DNA of 64,000 bases. Source: Hydrogenophaga sp. Its GTDB lineage: Bacteria; Pseudomonadota; Gammaproteobacteria; Burkholderiales; Burkholderiaceae_C. Below, one piece after another: positions 17,729-25,206 of this stretch. Made by a program: the position numbers and the translations under genes. Positions within the stretch are counted from its first letter, which is position 1; the number at the start of each line of letters is the position of its first letter. The notes beneath the pieces are model-generated. The model worked only from the letters and a program-made list of their open reading frames with translations, searched no databases and was not told the DNA's origin. The stretch covers positions 248,001-312,000 of the forward strand of contig NZ_JAUCZF010000004.1 of assembly GCF_030373245.1 (NCBI RefSeq). Direction: 5' to 3'.

Positions 17729-19192
17729 ATGAGCCGACCCAACATCATTCTGATCATGACCGATCAGCAGCGCGCCGACACCATCGGTGCGCTGGGAGCA
17801 CCCTGGATGCAGACGCCGCACCTCGACAGGCTGGCGACCGAGGGCGCCGCCTTCACCGAATGCTTCGTCACCTCGCCCGTGTGCGTGGGCGCGCGGGCCA
17901 GCCTCTTCACCGGCAAGTACCCGCATGGCTGCCAGGTCTTCAGCAACTTCCAGCCCTGGCAGCCCACCTGGGTGAGCTCGCTGGCCGACCATGGCTACCA
18001 CTGCGTGAACATCGGCAAGATGCACATCAACCCTTATGACGCGCCGGGTGGCTTTCACCAGCGGCTCATCATGGAGAACAAAGACCGGCCGATGTTCCTG
18101 GAGGAGCGGGACCGCGCGATCTACGACGAATGGGACAAGGCATTGCACGCGCGCAAGCTCGTCAAGCCCTCCCGCTACAACCGGCATGCGGCCGACCCGG
18201 AAGGCTACAAACGGGCGCTCGGCGCCTTTGCCTGGGATCTCGATACCGACATGCACCCGGACAACTTCATTGGCGACACCGTCTGCTGGTGGCTCGAAGA
18301 CCGCAAGAACGAAGACCCGCTGTTCCTGCAGATCGGTTTCCCCGGCCCGCATCCGCCGTACGACCCCACGCCCGACGCGCTGGCAGCCTACGCCGACGTC
18401 GACATCCCGATACCCACCATCACCGAGGCCGAGTTGAGCGCCCAGCCTGCTGCCCAGCACACGCTGCGCGACAACATGATCGATTTCAACTTCGACTCGA
18501 TCGCCTGGCGCCGCGACCTGAGCCCTGCCGACCTGCTGCGCTTGCGTCGCCACTACGCGGCCAACGTGAGCATGATCGACCACCAGGTCGGCCGCATCAT
18601 GGCCGCGCTGGATGCGCGCGGCTACCTCGACAACGCGCTGGTCATCTTCACGTCCGACCACGCCGACGCTCTCGGTGAACACGGTCACATCCAGAAATGG
18701 ACCATGTACGACTCGGTGGTGCGCGTGCCGCTGCTGTTCTGGTCGAAAAACCTGCAGATCAAACCCGGCTCGCGCGACGAACTGGTGCAGATGTTTGACG
18801 TGGCGCCCACCATCCTGGAAGCTGCCGGTTTGCCCATACCGGCCGACTTCGAAGCCCGCACCCTGTGGGGTGCGCTTTCGGAGCGCGTCGACCACCAGCC
18901 CCGCGACGCGGTCTACGCCGAGCTGGCGCGAGACCACATCCAGACCGGCAGCGAGTTCATCCTGATGCGCCGGGACCGGCGCTGGAAGATCGTGATCTAC
19001 CTAGATGACACCGCAGGCGAGCTGTACGACCTGCAGGCCGACCCGAGCGAGGTCCACAACCTGTGGCACGCGGAAGAACTTCGCACCCTGCGCGACGAAC
19101 TCGCCGCCAGCTGTCACCAGTGGCTCGAGCGCGGCGCGCTATTTGCCAACCGCCGACCCAGCCGCTCGCCGCAACGGGCCATGAAGATCTAG
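17729..19192 (+). CDS. Sulfatase-family hydrolase with a variant CVGAR active-site motif
   Basis: This 487-residue type I sulfatase or phosphonate monoester hydrolase fold lacks a signal peptide, so it acts in the cytoplasm. Metal-binding pieces are intact: NIILIMTDQQRAD at the N-terminus and FTSDHADALGEHG near residue 310. The formylglycine motif normally reads C-x-P-S/A-R, but here Cys52 is followed by V-G-A-R, losing the proline; the ASLFTGKYPHG context is otherwise canonical. GFPGPHPPYDP resembles the phosphonate monoester hydrolase group. It is translationally close to the Bug receptor and probably shares GntR control. Confidence 0.88.
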   Translation: MSRPNIILIMTDQQRADTIGALGAPWMQTPHLDRLATEGAAFTECFVTSPVCVGARASLFTGKYPHGCQVFSNFQPWQPTWVSSLADHGYHCVNIGKMHINPYDAPGGFHQRLIMENKDRPMFLEERDRAIYDEWDKALHARKLVKPSRYNRHAADPEGYKRALGAFAWDLDTDMHPDNFIGDTVCWWLEDRKNEDPLFLQIGFPGPHPPYDPTPDALAAYADVDIPIPTITEAELSAQPAAQHTLRDNMIDFNFDSIAWRRDLSPADLLRLRRHYAANVSMIDHQVGRIMAALDARGYLDNALVIFTSDHADALGEHGHIQKWTMYDSVVRVPLLFWSKNLQIKPGSRDELVQMFDVAPTILEAAGLPIPADFEARTLWGALSERVDHQPRDAVYAELARDHIQTGSEFILMRRDRRWKIVIYLDDTAGELYDLQADPSEVHNLWHAEELRTLRDELAASCHQWLERGALFANRRPSRSPQRAMKI

Positions 19193-19378
19193 GGCGGGCC
19201 CGCTAAGCCTCGCCCCCAGCCTTGCTCAACGTTGTGTGAGGTGGGCTGTGAGGCGAGGTGGGCGAGGTGCGGCACCGCCTGGGTTGGCTCTGGCGAGCAG
19301 ACGCGAGCGGTTTGTTGGGGCAACGTCTCGCGCACCGCGCTGCTGACGGGGTCATTCGCGGCTGGCCTTTAATGTTCT

Positions 19379-19449
19379 CTATTGTTCTAAAGCGCTAGAG
19401 CGGGAAGTGCACCAGATCATGTCGGACACGCTGCACGGAGTGCGGCGGC
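19379..19449 (+). pseudogene. Degenerate copy of the 3' end of the 15005-15433 gene
   Basis: Bases 19388-19449 repeat the end of the upstream 142-residue gene and the bases after it (compare 15387-15449) with about eight differences in 62. In frame they encode KALEREVHQIMSDTLH, followed by GGA where the original has its TGA stop. No upstream part of the gene exists here. The copy directly follows an inverted TAGAACAATAG motif. It marks the right edge of the segment that carries the GntR, receptor and sulfatase genes. Confidence 0.7.
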
Positions 19450-19500
19450 GCGGTCCGCTGAGCCGGGACCAGGGTGAGAGCATCGACGCGTTGATGAGGA

Positions 19501-20475
19501 TCAGGCCATCCTCATGGGCAACCGGCTCTTGCAGCGCGGGAAGTTCATGCAACCCCAGAATCCGGAGCCGTCCTTGCCTGACGTGCGCTCCGTCATCTTC
19601 ACCCCGCATCGCGCGCAGGTGGGTTTCCAATACTCGCCTTCGTAGGCCACCTCCAGCAGGCGTGCTTGCTGCTCCGGCGTGCGCTGAGCAATCAGCTTGA
19701 GCAGACCGTTCCCGTCCTGCGCGTTGATACCGTGTGCTAGAGCGAAAGCGCGAGCGTCGGCTGTGTAGCGTGAGGTGGTCGCGTAGGTGCCGCGCTTGAC
19801 GCCCTTGGACACCATCACGCCCAGAAACTCTCGCATCTCTTTCACTGTGACCGCCTTTCCCTGCCAGTGCTTGCACTGCACTACCGATATCGGGCCTTCG
19901 GCGTTTTTCGAGTGCAGCCAGATATCGACGCCACCATCGGCGCCGTGAGATTGCGAGCGCGTTTCGAAGCCCGCTTGCGCGAACAGCGTCTCTACCACCG
20001 CTTCGAAGCGTCGCCACTCGATAGCCGCGAAGACTTCGGAACTCCAGCGCGATGCCTGGTGAGGGATCGCATCTGCCAGCGTGCTCGGTTGTTTCTGCTC
20101 CGACCTCGTGCCTGCGTCGCGCAGGCCAGTAGAACGGGTCGTCGTGGAGCGGACTGGGACTATGCCCTTCCCTGACGGCTGTCTGTCCGTCGGCATGCGG
20201 CTGACGTTCACTTTCTGGGGAGCGGCATCGGTGGAGTCAGCGGCTACCCGTCTGGCGAGGAAGTGGACCGCCAGCAAACCGAGGCCGAGACACAGAGGCA
20301 GCCACAAAAGCGCCTGCAGGGTACGCGCCGCGGGGCCAAATACCGGACTTGCGCTCATGAACAGGCTCGCAAACAGAGCCATACCTGCAAAAGCCAGGGC
20401 TCGAATGCCCATATCCAGAAGTGGTTCAGAAGGGCGTTTGCGTGTGTTGCGTCTCGCGCGGTTGCGTTGGCTCAT
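19501..20475 (-). CDS. Membrane-anchored Mrr-type restriction endonuclease with C4 zinc finger
   Basis: This 324-residue protein begins with two hydrophobic helices (about residues 20-75). A basic linker follows, then an Mrr_cat PD-(D/E)xK nuclease domain (about 145-260) with GADGGVDIWLHSKNAEGPISVVQCKHW, where Asp and Gln-x-Lys form the catalytic set. It ends in a topoisomerase-type C4 zinc ribbon (CARC...C...C). GGGAG eight bases upstream supports ATG 20475. Such membrane-tethered Mrr proteins are widespread and their substrate is unknown. A role against foreign or modified DNA is inferred. Confidence 0.87.
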   Translation of the reverse strand: MSQRNRARRNTRKRPSEPLLDMGIRALAFAGMALFASLFMSASPVFGPAARTLQALLWLPLCLGLGLLAVHFLARRVAADSTDAAPQKVNVSRMPTDRQPSGKGIVPVRSTTTRSTGLRDAGTRSEQKQPSTLADAIPHQASRWSSEVFAAIEWRRFEAVVETLFAQAGFETRSQSHGADGGVDIWLHSKNAEGPISVVQCKHWQGKAVTVKEMREFLGVMVSKGVKRGTYATTSRYTADARAFALAHGINAQDGNGLLKLIAQRTPEQQARLLEVAYEGEYWKPTCARCGVKMTERTSGKDGSGFWGCMNFPRCKSRLPMRMA

Positions 20476-20536
20476 TGGTATGCTCCCTGCCGTGTTTGCT
20501 GCCGATGATGCCGCAGACGCAGAAAGGGAGGATTCC

Positions 20537-21010
20537 ATGAAAACAAGATACCGCGAAACGGCGCACTTGATTGGACTGTGCGCGGGACTTTTGGGGTGCG
20601 TACCTTCGGTCGCCCAGGGCCAGCCTGTGTACCGATGCGAATCGGCGAAAGGCCAGGTGAGCTATTCCAACGAGCCTTGTCTTGGCGCCACCGTCGTCGA
20701 CACCACCCCAACGCAAGGCCTGGACAAGTCCAGTGGTGTGAGCCGCAAGGGGCCAGACGTTCAACGGGAGCAAACCAGGAAAGCGCTGAACGATGCGATG
20801 CGCCCCTTGACTGGCATGTCACACGAGGAAAAGAAGATTTTTGAGCGCCGGTTCAAGCTACCTGCCAGTGTGAAGCTCGAATGCAAATGGCTGGATGCGC
20901 GGCTGCCATCCCAAGAAGCTGCGGTAAAGAATGGTGATGCCAAGAGCCTAGGGGAAGCTGAAACACGGTTGTTTCTGACTCGGAATCGATTCCGCACTCT
21001 GGGCTGTTGA
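20537..21010 (+). CDS. DUF4124-domain exported protein
   Basis: This 157-residue protein has an N-terminal signal sequence (hydrophobic residues about 10-26, possibly a lipobox LLGC) and the short DUF4124 motif VYRCESAKGQVSYSNEPC, seen in many proteobacterial envelope proteins. The C-terminal half is helical and charged and ends in a cysteine. GGAGG lies nine bases before ATG 20537. It is divergent from the Mrr gene with about 60 bases between. The function is unknown. Confidence 0.8.
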   Translation: MKTRYRETAHLIGLCAGLLGCVPSVAQGQPVYRCESAKGQVSYSNEPCLGATVVDTTPTQGLDKSSGVSRKGPDVQREQTRKALNDAMRPLTGMSHEEKKIFERRFKLPASVKLECKWLDARLPSQEAAVKNGDAKSLGEAETRLFLTRNRFRTLGC

Positions 21011-21012
21011 AC

Positions 21013-21624
21013 ATGCAAACATCCGCCACCCGGTTCAACGGCACGCTCAAGAAATGGAACGCTGAGCGAGGCTTTGGCTTTGTGGTGGCCGAGCAGGGCG
21101 GTCAGGAGCTGTTTTTGCATGTGTCCGCCATGCCTCGTGATGGGTGGATACCCGTCATCGGCGAGCCGCTGTCGTTCGAGATCGAACTGGACAAGGAGGG
21201 GCGCAAGCGGGCGGTGATGGTCCGCCGGCCTGGCGTGCCACTCCTCGTCAAGGCGAACCGCAAGGAACAGGCGCGGCACCCAACCCGGCGACCCGATCAG
21301 CGCACCTCTTCAAGTTCTGTAGTCTTCGGCTTAGTGGTGTTGCTGCTGGCTGCCGGCGTGGGCTGGTACGTCTATGGTGAGTACACCAATCGGGCTGAAG
21401 CATCGCGTGCGGCGGCACCCCAGGGCCTGATGAGCGCGAAGTCTGCTGCAACAACGCAGCATATTCAGCAGCAGCCCGCCTTCCATTGCGATGGGCGCCG
21501 GTACTGCTCGCAAATGACGTCCTGCGGCGAAGCCAAGCTGTTCCTGAAGAACTGCCCCGGCATGGAGATGGATGGTGATGGGGACGGCGTGCCTTGCGAG
21601 CAGCAGTGGTGCGTTGGGGGCTGA
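21013..21624 (+). CDS. Cold-shock-domain / transmembrane / Excalibur fusion protein
   Basis: This 203-residue protein joins three parts: an N-terminal cold-shock nucleic-acid-binding domain (residues 5-65, TLKKWNAERGFGFVVAEQGGQELFLHVSAM), one transmembrane helix (about 97-117) and a C-terminal Excalibur calcium-binding domain (about 150-203, CSEMTSC-like CSQMTSCGEAKLFLKNCPGMEMDGDGDGVPCE). The layout puts the cold-shock domain in the cytoplasm and Excalibur outside. ATG 21013 is chosen over the overlapping TTG 21007. The gene overlaps or touches the preceding DUF4124 gene and is followed at its stop codon by repeat copy R1. A fragment of a second such gene lies at 26748-26852. Confidence 0.87.
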   Translation: MQTSATRFNGTLKKWNAERGFGFVVAEQGGQELFLHVSAMPRDGWIPVIGEPLSFEIELDKEGRKRAVMVRRPGVPLLVKANRKEQARHPTRRPDQRTSSSSVVFGLVVLLLAAGVGWYVYGEYTNRAEASRAAAPQGLMSAKSAATTQHIQQQPAFHCDGRRYCSQMTSCGEAKLFLKNCPGMEMDGDGDGVPCEQQWCVGG

Positions 21625-21660
21625 TTGGAATCAGACCCTGAATACGCCGAATACCCTGGG
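21624..21660 (+). repeat. Dispersed repeat copy R1
   Basis: This is a variant copy of the AATTGGAATCTGACCCC repeat family, beginning on the last base of the preceding stop codon (ATTGGAATCAGACCCTG), with two GAATAC-type tail units. It shares orientation with all the other copies. Confidence 0.7.
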
Positions 21661-21704
21661 ATTTCAGTTCACATGCCGCTGGTTTGTGGGCCTGCGACAT
21701 AAGC

Positions 21705-21733
21705 GATTCTTTGGAGTCTTACTCCAAAGAATC
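21705..21733. other. Perfect 13-bp hairpin
   Basis: GATTCTTTGGAGT and its exact reverse complement are separated by CTT. The stem lies between the ends of two convergent genes and could act as a transcription end signal or an element terminus; no T-run follows. Confidence 0.7.
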
Positions 21734-21795
21734 TAAAGGCACTGGCTCAAGGGGCCCATGACCCCTGAAGTGCCCAAGGCGGCCCCAGGACGACT

Positions 21796-22518
21796 CTATT
21801 TGCTGGGCACCACCGGAGCGGGCTGCGTCGTCGGAGCTGGCGACGTGCCCCCTTCCCACCAACGCTGCACCGCCGCACGGTCGAAAGGCGGGAGAGGCGC
21901 GTTGTCAATGGTGGCCGAGGCGAGCGCGGGGAAGTGGGTGCGGTAAAGCGCCAGGTCCTTCTGCGAGAGGTTCTCCGTGGTCACATCCCATGTGCCGCCT
22001 GACAGGCCGGTCACCGACTGGTCAATCAGAGGAACCACCGGCCCGGCGCGAAACTCCTCTCCTTGCCTGGGCCGCAGCTTGGCCGTTACCCGCCCGATGT
22101 AGGTGATGGAGTTCGGCTTCACGTCAAGGTCCATCAACAAAGGCACAACGAAGGTCCCGACAAAAGGGAACGCATTGGCCAGGCCCGTCACATCGCCCAG
22201 CTTGTATTTGCCGGGTTTCAAAGCCATGCGCGTCAGGTAGACGATGCGATCCCCGTCTGCCACCGTGTCTTTGTCCGCATCGAGTTTGAAGTTTTGCCGC
22301 TCTTCCTTGCTTTGGGCATTCGGCAGCTCAAGCTTGACGGCAATAGGCTTCGGGACGTAGCGGCTGTCGTCGGATCGAGAGACCTCAACGGCCATCAGCA
22401 CAACGGACTTTTCGCTGGTGTCGATGGACTTGGCACCCTTGTCAAATGCCATTGGGTTGACGGTTGCGCACCCTGCAAGGGCAACACAGATGGCCATGGC
22501 TCCCAGAAATCGATTCAT
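21796..22518 (-). CDS. Putative lipoprotein of unknown function
   Basis: This 240-residue envelope protein has a lipoprotein signal (hydrophobic stretch then LAGC, lipidated Cys17). The mature part is beta-rich, with an Asp-rich loop (LDADKDTVADGDRIVYLTRMALKPGKYKLGDVTG) and a proline-rich tail. GGAGA precedes the ATG at 22518. It lies between repeat copies R1 and R2. I recognise no domain. Confidence 0.8.
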   Translation of the reverse strand: MNRFLGAMAICVALAGCATVNPMAFDKGAKSIDTSEKSVVLMAVEVSRSDDSRYVPKPIAVKLELPNAQSKEERQNFKLDADKDTVADGDRIVYLTRMALKPGKYKLGDVTGLANAFPFVGTFVVPLLMDLDVKPNSITYIGRVTAKLRPRQGEEFRAGPVVPLIDQSVTGLSGGTWDVTTENLSQKDLALYRTHFPALASATIDNAPLPPFDRAAVQRWWEGGTSPAPTTQPAPVVPSK

Positions 22519-22826
22519 TTTTTCTCCGATGGATGGATCAGGTTGTGACAGAAAAAGACGCTCAGGTTGTTCAGCAAGCCCGAGAGCCGCGACGTTATCA
22601 CTTCAAAACAGCCCTTCCGCCGACACACCGTGCGCAGGCCAAGCGCAGCAGATCAGCGGTCGTCGCCGCCGCCGGACGGCTGGCCGACGATGGCGCGCAG
22701 GTCACGCAACGCCGCGCGCAGGCCATGCAGGTGTTGCGAAGCCGAACCGAAGAGCCGACTTTTGCCCGAAAACAAGTCTCCAAAGCGAGCCAAAACGACA
22801 CGGTTGTTCGTGTGATTTCGCGACCG
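22519..22826. other. Gene-free stretch between lipoprotein gene and repeat R2
   Basis: No supported gene is present. On the minus strand a frame ending QHLHGLRAALRDLRAIVGQPSG looks like the tail of a helical protein whose upstream part is replaced by repeat R2. This could be a truncated gene, but I cannot identify it. Confidence 0.3.
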
Positions 22827-22896
22827 AATTGGAATCTGACCCCAAATAGCCCCAAATAGCCGTGTGACCCCAAATAGCCGGACCCCAAATAGCCGG
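22827..22896 (+). repeat. Dispersed repeat copy R2 with four CCCCAAATAGCC tail units
   Basis: The leader AATTGGAATCTGACCCC is followed by four copies of the 12-mer CCCCAAATAGCC within 60 bases. The tail word AAATAGCC is unique to this copy. Confidence 0.9.
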
Positions 22897-22998
22897 TCGG
22901 TCAACGTCGCGCGAAGCGGTCACCGCCATCAGAGGGAAAACGGAATAACCGCCGCCGCGGTCCGTTGTCAAGGTTCCTTCCCCTTTTCAGGAGCCTTC

Positions 22999-23475
22999 AT
23001 GTTCATTCTGAACACACCACCCCTCGAGCATTCCAAGTTGCGCGGCAGCCGACGGTCATCGGCCCTGTGCAGCGGCGCCGCTGTGCTGGCCATGCTCACG
23101 CTGGCGGGCTGCAGCCACCTCCCGCCTGCTTTCCAGGCGGGTCGCCAACTTCCCGCCACCGAAGTCCGACAGCTGTTTGCCGGGAAAACCGTGACCTCCA
23201 AGAACCTTTCCAACGGCGTGGTTTCAGTGTCCCGCTATGCGCCCAATGGGCAAGTGCGGCAACAGCGACAGGGCCAGCAACGCACAGGCACCTGGCGCGT
23301 CATGCCCGACGGACGCATGTGCCTGCGCATGGAAAACAACAACGAGTCGTGCCGCTGGATCCGGCAAGAGGCCGATGGCCGCTACCAAAAGTACAGCCAG
23401 ACCCATGCCTTTGCTCGCCCGGTCATCACCTACGTCGGACTGACCGCACCCAGAGCGCGTACCAAACCTCTTTGA
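22999..23475 (+). CDS. Small putative lipoprotein
   Basis: This 158-residue protein has a lipobox LAGC (Cys about residue 38), preceded by an unusually long charged N-terminal region. The mature part reads like an SH3- or lipocalin-like strand set (KTVTSKNLSNGVVSVSRYAPNGQV, TGTWRVMPDGRMCLRMENNNESCRWIRQEADGRYQKY) with two cysteines, similar in pattern to DUF995-type proteins. AGGAG lies five bases before ATG 22999. It is flanked by repeat copies R2 and R3. The function is unknown. Confidence 0.78.
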   Translation: MFILNTPPLEHSKLRGSRRSSALCSGAAVLAMLTLAGCSHLPPAFQAGRQLPATEVRQLFAGKTVTSKNLSNGVVSVSRYAPNGQVRQQRQGQQRTGTWRVMPDGRMCLRMENNNESCRWIRQEADGRYQKYSQTHAFARPVITYVGLTAPRARTKPL

Positions 23476-23609
23476 CCTTGGTCATCGTTGCCCATCGGCT
23501 CGCCCCAAGCGTCGGGGCTGGGCTTCTGCCACTTCCGCAGGTTCGGAATCTTCCAGAACGACGCTGTTGAGCGAGGCGGCCGGGCGAAGGCATACAGATG
23601 TGCGTTCTC

Positions 23610-23774
23610 TCAGCCCCTGCCGGCCTGAATCACCGTGAGATCAATTGGAATCTGACCCCGAATTCCACCGACCCCGAATTCCACCGAATTCCAGACCCCG
23701 AATTCCACAATGTTGTCGATCGCCTCAGCGATGTGGCGCAGGTAGTCCGCGGTGCGCAGCGGCTTGCTGCGCAT
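23610..23774 (-). pseudogene. HEPN-type toxin gene truncated by a repeat
   Basis: The frame starts at an ATG overlapping the TGA stop of the MNT gene (TGATG). It encodes MRSKPLRTADYLRHIAEAIDNI, the expected beginning of a DUF86/HEPN (HepT-like) RNase toxin. After about 22 codons the sequence becomes the reverse complement of repeat copy R3, and the frame ends at 23610 after 54 codons. The catalytic R-x4-6-H region of HEPN proteins, normally near the C-terminus, is therefore absent. Confidence 0.72.
23643..23708 (+). repeat. Dispersed repeat copy R3 with CCCCGAATTCCA tail units
   Basis: The leader AATTGGAATCTGACCCC is followed by three CCCCGAATTCCA units and one partial unit. It lies inside the truncated HEPN reading frame. 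Confidence 0.9.
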
Positions 23775-24082
23775 CACAGGCGCACCGCCTCGCGCAGCAC
23801 CTGCTCGCGAAAGCTGGCTGGCAGGCCGTTGGGCGTCAACACATCCACCTCCATGCCCAACAGCGCCTTGAGTTCATGGCGAATGGCGCCAATGTCGAGC
23901 AGCGTGGTCGCTGGTGTGGGTTCCACCAGCAAGTCCAGGTCGCTGCCTTCCACGTCGTCCCCGTGGATCGCCGAGCCAAACACGCTCACGCCCGCCACGC
24001 GGTGACGCAGCGCGATCTCGCGAATCTGCGAGCGGTGTCGGGCAAGTGCGAGGGAGGGACGCATGAGGTCGAGTTTAGCCAT
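23774..24082 (-). CDS. MNT-type nucleotidyltransferase antitoxin
   Basis: This 102-residue minimal nucleotidyltransferase of the MNT class acts, in MntA/HepT-type modules, by AMPylating and silencing the HEPN RNase partner. The motif VFGSAIHGDDVEGSDLDLLVE carries the GSxxxG and the two metal-binding aspartates, and the third acidic residue is in MEVDVLT. The start at 24082 is chosen, and Met 24064 is an alternative. Its partner toxin immediately follows with a TGATG overlap but is truncated, so the antitoxin is orphaned. It lies between repeat copies R3 and R4. Confidence 0.87.
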   Translation of the reverse strand: MAKLDLMRPSLALARHRSQIREIALRHRVAGVSVFGSAIHGDDVEGSDLDLLVEPTPATTLLDIGAIRHELKALLGMEVDVLTPNGLPASFREQVLREAVRL

Positions 24083-24143
24083 TCGGTGGCATTTGCAGTG
24101 CGCGCAGCGACACGCGATTTGCAGGCTCGGGACATAGGCGATC

Positions 24144-24211
24144 AATTGGAATCCGACCCCGAAGTTTCCGAATTCGCGAATTCTGCGAATCCTGTGACCC
24201 CGAATCCCGTC
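24144..24211 (+). repeat. Dispersed repeat copy R4
   Basis: The leader AATTGGAATCCGACCCC is followed by irregular GAATTC and CGAAT units and GACCCCGAATCCC, ending exactly on the stop codon of the adjacent regulator gene. A related GACATAGGCGAT word precedes it; a similar word (GACATAAGCGAT) stands beside the hairpin at 21.7 kb. Confidence 0.8.
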
Positions 24212-25076
24212 ACCGGCCGGTGTCGCTTCCGCTCTTCGCCGAACCATCTCCCAGCCCATCGGCCATCTCGCGCAAGGCGCGGGCGGTCGCTTCATCGCCT
24301 GGGAAGAATGTCTCCAGGGCCAGCTCTTGCAGGGTGATGTCCACCGGCGAACCGAACACCGTGGTGGTGCTGATCAGGTGCAGCATGCCGTCCGGTGTCT
24401 GGTACAGAAAGGGCATGAGCACGCCGGGGTGTTCGCCGTCCAGGCGCTGCGCGGTGTTGGCGGGTTGTGCCGGGTAGGCGATCAGCTCGGTCAGCAGGTC
24501 GGCCAGCGCTTCGTCGCCGGTCTGGTGGATCTGTTGCCGCAGGCGGGCAAACAGGTGTTCGCGCCACTGGTTGAGGTTGGCGATGCGCGGCGCCAGGCCG
24601 CCCGGGTGCAGGCTGATGCGCAGCAGGTTGACACGGCCCTGCAGCAGCTCGGGCGCCACGCCCACCAGCAGCGGCGCGACCATGCGGTTGGCCATCACCA
24701 TGTTCCAGTGGCGGTCGAATGCAACCGCGGGCCAGGGGTGGTGGCTGTCCAGAATGTGCTGCACGGCGCGGCGCGCGGCCTGCATGCTGGGGTCGTCCAT
24801 CGCGTGCTCCCGGTACATCGGCGCATAGCCCGCCGCCACCAGCCAGGCATTGCGCTCGCGCAGCGGCACCGCCAGCCGCTCGCACAGCCTGAGCACCAGC
24901 TCGCGGCTCGGGCTGGCCTTGCCGGTTTCCACGCAGCTCAGGTGGCGGGTCGACATCTCGGCCTCACTGGCGAGATCGAGCTGGCTCAGGCGGCGCAGCT
25001 GGCGCCAGTGGCGCAGGTGATCGCCGACGCTGGCGCGGCGAGAGGGGGGAGCGGCGAGGGCAGGGGCGGCGTGCAT
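24210..25076 (-). CDS. XRE-family regulator with MmyB-like ligand-binding domain
   Basis: This 288-residue regulator has an N-terminal helix-turn-helix (residues 15-75, VGDHLRHWRQLRRLSQLDLASEAEMSTRHLSCVETGKASPSRELVLRLCERLAVPL) followed by a PAS-like MmyB domain (about 105-280; PAVAFDRHWNMVMANRMVAPLL and WREHLFARLRQQ) that binds fatty-acid-like ligands in related proteins. The gene is divergent from a four-helix membrane protein, its probable target. Its stop codon is the edge of repeat R4. Confidence 0.9.
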   Translation of the reverse strand: MHAAPALAAPPSRRASVGDHLRHWRQLRRLSQLDLASEAEMSTRHLSCVETGKASPSRELVLRLCERLAVPLRERNAWLVAAGYAPMYREHAMDDPSMQAARRAVQHILDSHHPWPAVAFDRHWNMVMANRMVAPLLVGVAPELLQGRVNLLRISLHPGGLAPRIANLNQWREHLFARLRQQIHQTGDEALADLLTELIAYPAQPANTAQRLDGEHPGVLMPFLYQTPDGMLHLISTTTVFGSPVDITLQELALETFFPGDEATARALREMADGLGDGSAKSGSDTGR

Positions 25077-25206
25077 GCGCACATGGTAGAGCCCACTCGC
25101 CGGCCTTCCATGACCTGCGGGGTCATGGACCCGCTGCGGGCGCGCGCCGAGCATGGCGGCTCCGCTTCCCTCTTTACAACTTTTCCAACTTTTCAAGGAG
25201 TTCACC

